From assembly GCA_030613705.1 (NCBI GenBank), contig JAUWLJ010000080.1, positions 1 to 8,013 on the forward strand: a DNA stretch of 8,013 nucleotides, in the 5' to 3' direction. Positions within the stretch are counted from its first letter, which is position 1; each line of letters starts with the position of its first letter. Below are positions 1 to 6,006 of the stretch, in pieces. A program made the translations under genes and the position numbers. The stretch comes from Chloroflexota bacterium (GTDB taxonomy: Bacteria > Chloroflexota > Anaerolineae > Anaerolineales > UBA4823). The notes beneath the pieces were generated by a model, which saw only the letters and a program-made list of their open reading frames with translations, ran no database searches and was not told the DNA's origin.

Positions 1-2098
1 GCGGCTGGAAATCATTGGCCGGGGTGATGCTCAGGTTGGTCAGCTCGGAGCCATCCGGGCGCACCTTGTAGACCTCTTGCTTGCCATCCCGGTCAGAAGT
101 GAACACGATCCACTGGCCATCCGCAGACCAGACCGGGTATAAATCCTCAGCAGGGCTGTTGGTCAGGTTGGCCTGATTGCCGCCGTTGGCGTTCATGGTG
201 TATATCTCGCTGTTCCCATCCCGGGTGGTGGCAAAGGCTATCCGGCTGCCATCTGGGGAATAAGCCGGTTGGGTATCGATCCCAGTGCTGATTGAGAGTT
301 GGGAGATTGACAGATCAGACAAATCTATGGCATAGATACCTGAATTCCCATCCCGGTTGGACTCAAAGGCGATCGTCCCGGAGACCGGGGGGAGCACCGG
401 CGGCTGGGTGGGCTCTTCTGTGGGCAGCTCGGTGGGAGGCGGTGTCGGTGTGACCGGCATCTCGGTGGGCATCGCCGCAGAGGCTGTGGCAGTCAGCGAG
501 GGATTGTTGGGATCGCAGGGGTCAAGATCCTGACCATCGATGATCCCATCACCATCCGAATCTGGATTGAGCGGGTCGGGGCAGGGTGGGCTTTCCTCAC
601 CGTCTTGCAAACCATCGCTGTCCGTATCCGGATTGCGCGGGTCCGTGCCCAGCCGGATCTCTTCACCATCACTCAGGCGATCGCTGTCGGTATCCGCATT
701 GAGCGGATCGGTATTATGCTCGAGCACTTCTGCACCATCGGACAGCAGATCGCCATCTGTATCCGCATTGAGCGGGTCAGTATTCCTGCGCAAGACCTCT
801 TCCCCATCAGAAAGGCCGTCGCTGTCTGTGTCTGGATTGTTCGGATCGGTGCCGATCTCCAGTTCATGTTTATCCGTAAGACCATCGCCATCCGAATCGC
901 GCTCACCCTCGTTGGCTGCCTGCGTCTGGTTGAATGACGCAGTCTGGGTAGCCGCGACGATCTCCCCCAAAGCCGCCTCTGCCGTCTGGGTGGCACTGAC
1001 TGACTCAGATTGCTCGCCCCTGAACAGGGTGAAAAAAACAAAAATCGCCCCTAAACAAAGTACCGCCAGGACTGGCACAACCCAGATCGGGACCAACCCT
1101 TTACTGGTGATTTCGCCACCGACAGTCAGGGTCTCCTTTCCCGCAGACTGCACCAGGATCGAATATTCATAACTCTTATCACCGCCCATGATCGGTCGTT
1201 GACGAGGTTTGGCGACAAATTCTACCGCAGCTGTCTCTCCGGCTGCCACCTTTAATTCACGTGTGGCCCCTGATTCGAATTCCAGAGCATCGATTTCGCT
1301 CTGCCAGGTCAGGGTAAATGTCTCCTGGATATTGCCCTGATTGCGGACCAGGATACGCACCGGTTGACCCGCTTCCACAAGCGATGGATCAATTTCACAA
1401 CTGAAGCGGGAGTAGGCTGCCACGGTTAATGTCCCATTGACACTGGCTGATTGATCTGGGGCTTCCTGGCTGGTGACGACCAACTTGAATGGATGGCGTC
1501 CGGCTTTACTTTGTGCGTCCCGTGGGGGAAGAATGGTCAGGACCACTTCCTTTTGTTCTCCAGCCGCAAGACGTGTCACCGGTGACGCGGTGGAAACCCA
1601 GCTGATTGGCAATCCCTCAATGGATAACTTGAAATTATCCTCCACCAGCCCCTGGTTGAGCAGCACAATTGGGATCGCAGCACTGCTTCCCGGCGCAACA
1701 GAGAACTGGACTGATTCCATCAATATACCGATGCGACCCTGAACTTCAAATGCTGCTACAGTGAGGGTTAACTCCGTTTCCACCTTTTGAGAGGGTGAAG
1801 TCTGGCTGAGCACCACCAACGTTAACGGATACTGTCCAGCGCGGACTTGCGAAGCCGGCGGTGCTTCGATCACCAACGCAACTTCCGTTTTCTCCCCTGG
1901 GCTCAGGCGAACAACAGGTGTGGCGATGGAAATCCAATCCAAAGGAATCCCACGGACGGATATCTCAAAGTGATCTTCTTCTGCTCCCTGGTTGACCAAT
2001 CCGATCGGGATCGTCACTCGATTTTCTGGGACTACCGAGTACTGTGTTTCCGCTAGCTGTAATTTAATTGGATTCTGACTGGTGTTTTCAGTTGGCAT
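1..2098 (-). CDS. Membrane-anchored surface protein: Ig-like repeats, TM helix, TSP3 repeats, PD40 beta-propeller (3' end outside window)
   Basis: The frame stays open from ATG at 2098 to base 1 (699 codons, no stop), so the C-terminus is missing. Residues 5-116 and 117-228 are two tandem Ig-like units of 112 residues, each with an NQG turn (36-38, 148-150), a P-x-x-W-[IV]-S segment (W55, W167) and a closing TVAA. A third related unit spans about 229-333 (NQG at 253-255). One membrane helix lies at about 335-359. A Thr/Gln/Ala linker (362-399), six TSP3-type Asp-rich repeats (401-535) and a Pro/Thr spacer (about 538-574) follow. The last part is a TolB/PD40 propeller with repeats of the SPDGSRIAF...RDGNSEIY type. 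There is no signal peptide, and an in-frame TAG six codons upstream rules out a longer start. AGGAG sits 8 bases before the ATG. By the positive-inside rule and family logic, the TSP3 and propeller half is probably outside the cell; the side of the Ig half is unclear. Likely a surface binding or scaffold role; the ligand is unknown. Confidence 0.85.
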   Translation of the reverse strand, partial: MPTENTSQNPIKLQLAETQYSVVPENRVTIPIGLVNQGAEEDHFEISVRGIPLDWISIATPVVRLSPGEKTEVALVIEAPPASQVRAGQYPLTLVVLSQTSPSQKVETELTLTVAAFEVQGRIGILMESVQFSVAPGSSAAIPIVLLNQGLVEDNFKLSIEGLPISWVSTASPVTRLAAGEQKEVVLTILPPRDAQSKAGRHPFKLVVTSQEAPDQSASVNGTLTVAAYSRFSCEIDPSLVEAGQPVRILVRNQGNIQETFTLTWQSEIDALEFESGATRELKVAAGETAAVEFVAKPRQRPIMGGDKSYEYSILVQSAGKETLTVGGEITSKGLVPIWVVPVLAVLCLGAIFVFFTLFRGEQSESVSATQTAEAALGEIVAATQTASFNQTQAANEGERDSDGDGLTDKHELEIGTDPNNPDTDSDGLSDGEEVLRRNTDPLNADTDGDLLSDGAEVLEHNTDPLNADTDSDRLSDGEEIRLGTDPRNPDTDSDGLQDGEESPPCPDPLNPDSDGDGIIDGQDLDPCDPNNPSLTATASAAMPTEMPVTPTPPPTELPTEEPTQPPVLPPVSGTIAFESNRDGNSGIYAIDLSDLSISQLSISTGIDTQPAYSPDGSRIAFATTRDGNSEIYTMNANGGNQANLTNSPAEDLYPVWSADGQWIVFTSDRDGKQEVYKVRPDGSELTNLSITPANDFQP
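495..898 (-). repeat. Six thrombospondin type 3-like calcium-loop repeats, about 69 bp each
   Basis: These encode residues 401-535 of the surface protein. Each unit carries a D-x-D-x-D-G-x-x-D type loop followed by a short E/L-rich stretch and a TDP(L/R/N)N turn, with a period near 23 residues. Loops in order: [54 protein letters not shown]. This motif binds calcium in TSP3 and dockerin-like folds and acts as a rigid spacer outside the cell. Loops 3 and 4 have Leu and Arg in place of the usual Gly. The DNA of neighbouring units is still similar, for example CCGCTCAATGCGGATAC in units 3 and 4, which suggests fairly recent copying. Confidence 0.85.
1415..2086 (-). repeat. Two tandem 112-residue Ig-like units inside the surface protein
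   Basis: Unit 1 is 1751-2086 and unit 2 is 1415-1750. Aligned without gaps at an offset of 112 residues, landmark positions coincide: P24/P136, N36-Q37-G38/N148-Q149-G150, P52/P164, W55/W167, P61-V62/P173-V174, R64-L65/R176-L177, G68-E69/G180-E181 and TVAA 113-116/225-228. The DNA has diverged, so this is an old internal duplication. The fold resembles the NEW3/CARDB-like beta-sandwich domains of surface proteins; that assignment is by pattern only. Confidence 0.8.
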
Positions 2099-2138
2099 CT
2101 CTGACTCTCCTAGCTATTCCTTTATCCAGTGAAGCTAT

Positions 2139-2168
2139 ATTATATACGTCTATGAAAGTTCCTGTCTA
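2139..2168 (-). promoter_or_regulatory. Candidate sigma-70-like promoter of the surface protein gene
   Basis: On the minus strand, TAGACA (2168-2163, five of six to TTGACA) is followed by 18 bases and a perfect TATAAT (2144-2139). Transcription would start near 2132, giving a 5' leader of about 34 bases that contains the AGGAG ribosome-binding site. This supports separate transcription from the upstream radical SAM gene. Confidence 0.55.
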
Positions 2169-2260
2169 TAACACCTTGCTCTCATTCAAGTAACCCCATA
2201 AGAGCTCGACCCCCGCAGGGATTTATTCCCCCCAGGCAGCAAATCTGAATTCAAAATATA

Positions 2261-3616
2261 TTACTCGCTAAGATTCTGGGTCTCCCGGTAATGGCATTTT
2301 TTGAATTTGAGACCGCTGCCGCAAGGACAGGGATCGTTGCGGTGTGCCTTGGCGTATAACTTCTGCAGCTCCGCCTCTTTCCTCGCCATAAATTCCATCA
2401 CATTTGCTGGAGGCCGATTATTGCGCAGCTCAGCTACCATGAAGCGCATCGGCTCATCGACATGGTTGAAGAATTTCTTATATCCAGCACACAAGTAATT
2501 CAAACCTGGTTCTCCATCTGGTGTCTCGATGAAGCGATTTTTGGGACAACCCCCATAACAGGCAAACTGAACTTCGCATTCCTGGCAGTATTTCGGCAGT
2601 GTATCGTATTTATCCTGCCCAAATTTGCGCTGCTGATCTGAAGCAATCAGATCGATCATGCGCTCTTCCAGGATATTACCCAAAAGGTAATCTGGCTCGA
2701 CATAATGATCGCATGAATACAGGTCACCATTATGTTCAAGAGCCAACGCATTGCCGCAGGTCGGAGAAAATATACACAAATTATGCTGTCCGATCCAGCT
2801 GCCTAAAGTGACATCAAACAGCTGCACATAAACCTGACCCACATCCCGCATAACCCACTCGTCGAAGATGGTGGTCAGAAATTCGCCATAGCGTTCAGCC
2901 TGAACAGTTCGCTCTGTCACCAGGTTACCTTGCTGCACATATAAAGGTCTTTCAACCCCGGATTTCTCGCTCCAACCCATATTTACCAGGGGTAGTAATT
3001 GCTCCGTGGCTCGTTCGACAATTGGGATAAACTGGATAAATTGCGCGCCCAACTCATCCCGGAAGAACTGGTAGACCTCCAGCGGGTGGTCGGCATTTGC
3101 CGCATGTACAGTGCATAAAATATTGAACTCCACCTCATGCTTTCGCAGGTAATCCAGCCCAATCATCACCTGGTTAAAAGTGCCTTCACCTCCTTTATTG
3201 ACCCGGTAGGCGTCATGCATCTCTTGAGGGCCATCAACGCTTAAACCAATCAGGAAATCATTTTCCTTAAAGAAGGCCCACCCCTCATCGTCCAGTTTTG
3301 TGCCGTTCGTTTGCATGGTATGCGCAACCCGCTGATCGGGTTTTTTATACTTCTCGACATACTCAACAGACCGTTTGAAAAAATCCAACCCCATCAATGT
3401 GGGCTCACCACCCTGCCAGGCGATCGTTACTTCAGGGACCTGGTGAGCTTCTAGCAGCTGCTGAATATAGGTGTCCAGCAGTTCATCCGCCATGCGGAAG
3501 CGGCTTCCAGGGTAAAGCATCTCCTTGGAAAGGAAGAAACAATACCTACAATCTAGATTGCAGATAGCCCCAGTAGGCTTAGCTAAGATATGAAATGCTG
3601 GCGGCGCGGCTCCCAT
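2261..3616 (-). CDS. Radical SAM/SPASM enzyme, anaerobic sulfatase-maturating type, with C-terminal SEC-C motif
   Basis: 451 residues. The radical SAM cluster motif CX3CX2C is C19, C23, C26, and the GGEP segment that contacts the SAM amino group is 69-72. The C-terminal SPASM part holds cysteines at 281, 287, 302, 344, 347, 353, 357 and 376. Their spacing closely follows the two auxiliary 4Fe-4S clusters of the Clostridium perfringens enzyme anSMEcpe. D303, directly after C302, falls where the catalytic base D277 of anSMEcpe lies. Known members oxidise an active-site Cys or Ser of type I sulfatases to formylglycine in the cytoplasm without oxygen. Residues 430-442 form a SEC-C zinc motif (C430, C432, C441, H442), as at the end of SecA, after a charged helix. 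GAGGAG lies six bases before the ATG. No sulfatase is in the window, so the substrate is not shown; another peptide-modifying role is possible. Confidence 0.9.
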   Translation of the reverse strand: MGAAPPAFHILAKPTGAICNLDCRYCFFLSKEMLYPGSRFRMADELLDTYIQQLLEAHQVPEVTIAWQGGEPTLMGLDFFKRSVEYVEKYKKPDQRVAHTMQTNGTKLDDEGWAFFKENDFLIGLSVDGPQEMHDAYRVNKGGEGTFNQVMIGLDYLRKHEVEFNILCTVHAANADHPLEVYQFFRDELGAQFIQFIPIVERATEQLLPLVNMGWSEKSGVERPLYVQQGNLVTERTVQAERYGEFLTTIFDEWVMRDVGQVYVQLFDVTLGSWIGQHNLCIFSPTCGNALALEHNGDLYSCDHYVEPDYLLGNILEERMIDLIASDQQRKFGQDKYDTLPKYCQECEVQFACYGGCPKNRFIETPDGEPGLNYLCAGYKKFFNHVDEPMRFMVAELRNNRPPANVMEFMARKEAELQKLYAKAHRNDPCPCGSGLKFKKCHYRETQNLSE

Positions 3617-3681
3617 AAAAGACTCCTCTAAGCTGGCAATCTTTCTGCTTAATCAGACCAATTAAACCACAGAAAGTCCAA

Positions 3682-3687
3682 ATTATA
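3682..3687 (-). promoter_or_regulatory. Possible -10 element of the radical SAM gene
   Basis: A perfect TATAAT on the minus strand about 66 bases upstream of the ATG at 3616, in an AT-rich stretch. No good -35 hexamer is found 16-18 bases further upstream (the best reads AATTAT or CAATTA). The core ATTATAAT is self-complementary, so it could also serve the plus strand. Confidence 0.3.
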
Positions 3688-3738
3688 ATTTTGATTTATT
3701 TTTCATAATTGTTATCGGTATACGATTGGTTAAACAAG

Positions 3739-3781
3739 AAATAAGGGTTCGGCTTATTTCACTGCCGAACCCTTATTTTTT
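3739..3781. terminator. Strong intrinsic terminator hairpin after the HdeD-like gene, possibly bidirectional
   Basis: A perfect 15-bp stem pairs 3739-3753 with 3764-3778 around a 10-base loop; the core arms read AAGGGTTCGGC and GCCGAACCCTT. Six T residues (3776-3781) follow in the plus direction. In the minus direction the stem is followed by a mixed T-rich stretch (TTTCTTGTTT). The only gene reading into it is the minus-strand membrane gene that ends at 3881, about 100 bases away, so it most likely ends that transcript before the radical SAM gene. Its best T-tract faces plus, where no upstream gene is seen. Confidence 0.8.
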
Positions 3782-3880
3782 CTAGGGCACTACTGGGTTC
3801 CCCGGAGAAGAGTGATATTACTACCAGTGTGTTTTGTTCCCTTGGAAAAGGTTTTGTTGTCTGCTATACGTTATTTGGGG

Positions 3881-4411
3881 TTAGCGCATCTGGAAAGCCA
3901 TCACCAGTGCGGCAAGACCACCGACGACTGCCAGGATGCCGAAAATAAATGGTAAGGCAAAGGAGGCAACGAAGGCATTTACGAGTAAGAGCAGACCGAA
4001 TAGTATGCTCAAAATGCCCAAGATGCCCGCACCCCAACCGGCGCCCTGGAAAGCCTGGATCAAGCCGATGATGCCGATGATGATCCCAAAGAAACCGAAC
4101 ACCCAAACCAAGACTGCTGGAACGAGTAGGGAGGCCCACAATGGGTACTGGATTATGGCTATACCTGCCAGGATACCGATGATACCGGAAAAGAGTTTCC
4201 AGCCCCACATTGAGCTATCAATGAAGATGCGAACGATATCGATGATCCCTACGATGAACCAATAGATACCCAGAAATTGGATTAGAACCCCTGTTGTAAT
4301 TCGTGGATTTACTAATAATAAGACTCCGATAATGATGGCGGCGATACCTTCAATCAGCACCACCCACCAGGGTACAAGACGTTCTTCTGAAGTCATGGTG
4401 GCTTCTGCCAT
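3881..4411 (-). CDS. HdeD/DUF308-type six-helix membrane protein
   Basis: 176 residues, small and very hydrophobic. Six membrane helices are expected at about 15-35, 40-62, 72-89, 94-118, 125-147 and 150-173, joined by very short loops. This is the two-times-three helix layout of the DUF308/HdeD family; E. coli HdeD is linked to acid resistance, but the biochemical role of the family is unknown. The start at 4411 (MAEATMTSEE) is chosen because AAGGAG lies 8 bases upstream. An in-frame ATG at 4444 would add 11 residues encoded across that ribosome-binding site and is unlikely. The gene is divergent from the DUF1269-type gene at 4735 and is followed by a strong terminator. A general envelope or stress role is inferred from the family only. 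Confidence 0.85.
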   Translation of the reverse strand: MAEATMTSEERLVPWWVVLIEGIAAIIIGVLLLVNPRITTGVLIQFLGIYWFIVGIIDIVRIFIDSSMWGWKLFSGIIGILAGIAIIQYPLWASLLVPAVLVWVFGFFGIIIGIIGLIQAFQGAGWGAGILGILSILFGLLLLVNAFVASFALPFIFGILAVVGGLAALVMAFQMR

Positions 4412-4493
4412 AGTACATTCTCCTTCTTTACGATATATATCCAAGAAACTTACTTTGAAAAATCTTGCAGGAACTTCTCCAGGTTTACCTTAC

Positions 4494-4521
4494 AGTATAA
4501 CGAAATCTAACAAAAATGCAA
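4494..4521 (-). promoter_or_regulatory. Candidate promoter of the HdeD-like gene
   Basis: On the minus strand, TTGCAT (4521-4516) is followed by 16 bases and TATACT (4499-4494, five of six to TATAAT). The -35 matches only its TTG. Transcription would begin near 4487, leaving a leader of about 75 bases. Confidence 0.35.
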
Positions 4522-4641
4522 GGTATAAAAATACGGCAAAATTCTCGTTGCTCAAACTCTTCCCAAAGAGGATTTTGGTTAACAGGGTCAAACCATAAGA
4601 TGAAGAACCCCCTCGATATCCGTCTCTATCCATTTTCGTTA

Positions 4642-4650
4642 TGCTATAAT
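4642..4650 (+). promoter_or_regulatory. Candidate extended -10 promoter of the DUF1269-type gene
   Basis: TGC directly followed by a perfect TATAAT (4645-4650) makes an extended -10 element, which can work without a good -35; none is seen 16-18 bases upstream. Transcription would start near 4657 with a leader of about 78 bases. Confidence 0.45.
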
Positions 4651-4734
4651 TGGGCAGAATTTGTAAATTTCCACATTTAACCATCTAATCATAACTCTCC
4701 ACAAAAGGAAAAACTTAACAACAGGAGGAATGAA

Positions 4735-5229
4735 ATGTCGTACCTGGTCGTGATAGCCTTCGACGATCCCGAAGAAGCTGGTAAAGTTCGGCACACCTTG
4801 AGCAGCATTCAAAAAACAGGCCATCTCAGCCTGGATGACACGGCTGTGGTGGTCAAAGATGAAGATGGCAAAGTCCATCTCAAGAATGAGGTTGACCGGG
4901 GAGTCAAGGTAGGCGCACTTGGGGGCAGTGCCATCGGTTTACTCATTGGTTCCATCTTCTTCCCGATTGGTGGCTTGATATTAGGCGCCATTGGGGGCGC
5001 GCTGGTCGGTAAATTGGCAGATAAGGGTGTATCTCAAAAATTTGTTAAGGAAGTCTCCGAGGAACTAAAACCTGGCAGCTCCGCAATCTTCTTCATCGTT
5101 CGGGGCGACGATCCTAACCCAACTGTGGCTGCTCTGCGGAAATATAAAGGCAAAGTCCTGCAGACTTCTCTCCCGGATGAGGCTGAGAAGACTTTACGCA
5201 GGGAACTCGAGGGTCGCAGCTGGGAGTAG
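4735..5229 (+). CDS. DUF1269-type membrane protein with glycine-zipper hairpin
   Basis: 164 residues. Residues 1-50 form an alpha/beta-looking start (MSYLVVIAFDDPEEA) typical of the family. Residues 56-99 are a Gly-rich hydrophobic block with repeated GxxxG spacing and a central FFPIGG turn, which suggests two membrane helices packed as a hairpin. A soluble tail (100-164) contains a second beta-like segment (SSAIFFIVRG). Members of this family are small, often stress-linked membrane or membrane-associated proteins with no established biochemical role. AGGAGG (4723-4728) lies six bases before the ATG, an excellent ribosome-binding site. A nearer ATG at 4730 is out of frame. It is divergent from the HdeD-like gene, and a small phosphatase gene follows 135 bases downstream on the same strand. 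Confidence 0.85.
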   Translation: MSYLVVIAFDDPEEAGKVRHTLSSIQKTGHLSLDDTAVVVKDEDGKVHLKNEVDRGVKVGALGGSAIGLLIGSIFFPIGGLILGAIGGALVGKLADKGVSQKFVKEVSEELKPGSSAIFFIVRGDDPNPTVAALRKYKGKVLQTSLPDEAEKTLRRELEGRSWE

Positions 5230-5364
5230 CTGCTAAGGGCAACTTATTCCCAGGTTGAATCCATAGCACAGATACAGAATTTTATTATAACCTGGCTGGA
5301 GTTCTGATTAATTGCCTCCCAATTATTCGCCAACCAAACTTCCAATCGGGAACTGAACACTATC

Positions 5365-5811
5365 ATGGATATCTCCAAGATTACAGATCAGCTGTATATC
5401 GCCGCGCATCCAAAAGCTGAAGACGCCAATGCGATTCGCGAAATGAATGTGCGCTTAATCCTCAATATGATCTTTTTTCGTCCCGCGGATGTCTACCGAA
5501 ATCCCCCATTCCGCATGCTGACACTGCGTACATTCGACTCGATATTTCTCCCCATACCGATCGGTAAGCTGGTAAGAGGAGTAAAGGCTGCCCTACCCGT
5601 TATCCAAGGCGGTGAAAGTGTCTTAGTTTATTGTCGTGAAGGACGCCACCGCAGTGTAGCGATGGCCGCTGCGGTTTTGATTGGACAAGGCTGCTCTGCC
5701 GATGAGGCCATGCAGCTGATCTCCTTAAAACGATCGAAAGCTGACCCGTATGCCTGGCACATCCAACGGCGAATCCGAAAATTCGAAGAAGTCTGGCGCA
5801 GGGACAACTAG
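5365..5811 (+). CDS. Cys-based protein phosphatase, dual-specificity (DSP) type
   Basis: 148 residues, the length of a minimal catalytic domain. The P-loop signature CX5R followed by Ser is present: nucleophile C90, phosphate-binding R96, S97 (VYCREGRHRS), then a hydrophobic helix AAAVLIGQG. The residue before the cysteine is Tyr, where most members have His. D58 in the loop TFDSIFLP is the best candidate for the general acid. The expected reaction is removal of phosphate from Tyr, or Ser/Thr, of proteins in the cytoplasm; another phosphorylated substrate is possible. The start is the only reasonable ATG, but it has a poor ribosome-binding site (GGGA about 13 bases away). No kinase gene is visible. 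It may share a transcript with the DUF1269-type gene, since no clear terminator separates them; a TATAAC at 5286-5291 could be its own weak -10. Confidence 0.82.
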   Translation: MDISKITDQLYIAAHPKAEDANAIREMNVRLILNMIFFRPADVYRNPPFRMLTLRTFDSIFLPIPIGKLVRGVKAALPVIQGGESVLVYCREGRHRSVAMAAAVLIGQGCSADEAMQLISLKRSKADPYAWHIQRRIRKFEEVWRRDN

Positions 5812-5950
5812 AAACTCTTTGTTTGTGAAATTACCTTAAGTTTATTTTGGTTTAGTGCTGATCACTTTCGTGGGCTGTTCCCTTCCAGAGATGTCGATTT
5901 AACAAACTTTGAGGCTGCGAGCTACGCCGTAGCTCCATCTGTCTAAAATT

Positions 5951-5995
5951 AAGAGCCCGCCCATCTCCAAAATGAGAGGGGCGGGCTCTTTTTTT
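5951..5995. terminator. Bidirectional intrinsic terminator between convergent genes
   Basis: A 12-bp GC-rich stem pairs 5951-5962 (AAGAGCCCGCCC) with 5979-5990 and extends by TCTC/GAGA (5964-5967 with 5974-5977) past a single mismatch, around the loop CAAAAT. A run of seven T (5989-5995) follows on the plus strand; on the minus strand the stem is followed by AATTTTAG. It lies between the phosphatase stop (5811) and the solenoid protein stop (6007), so it can end both transcripts. Confidence 0.9.
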
Positions 5996-6006
5996 CGACA
6001 ACTTTA

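Larger units (their letters stand above)
4412..4734. other. Divergent intergenic region between the HdeD-like and DUF1269-type genes
   Basis: 323 AT-rich bases with no convincing gene; the short open frames crossing it have no ribosome-binding site and no family pattern. It holds one candidate promoter for each flanking gene, pointing outward and separated by about 120 bases, plus the two ribosome-binding sites. No clear operator or RNA structure was seen. Confidence 0.6.

Noticed and set aside
540..1172. Long Ser/Pro-rich open frame on the plus strand, and others overlapping it on both strands
   Set aside because: They are antisense or out-of-frame readings of the TSP3 repeat DNA; the periodic GAT/GAC codons of the true gene keep the other frames open and create the false Ser/Ile repeats.
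1..2098. Surface protein as substrate of the neighbouring radical SAM maturase
   Set aside because: No C/S-x-P-x-R formylglycine motif was seen in its visible part, and each gene has its own promoter candidate.
3714..3726. GGTATAC near the radical SAM promoter as a site for the GntR regulator
   Set aside because: GGTATA occurs several times in the window, including inside genes, and here it is single, without the 13-bp alternating spacing.
4412..4444. Longer start for the HdeD-like protein (MDIYRKEGEC...)
   Set aside because: The extra codons are the ribosome-binding site of the internal ATG at 4411, and the added residues do not resemble the family.
5250..5295. Inverted repeat CCAGGTT ... 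AACCTGG as a terminator after the DUF1269-type gene
   Set aside because: Only 7 bp with a loop of over 30 bases and no T-tract after it; unlikely to terminate.
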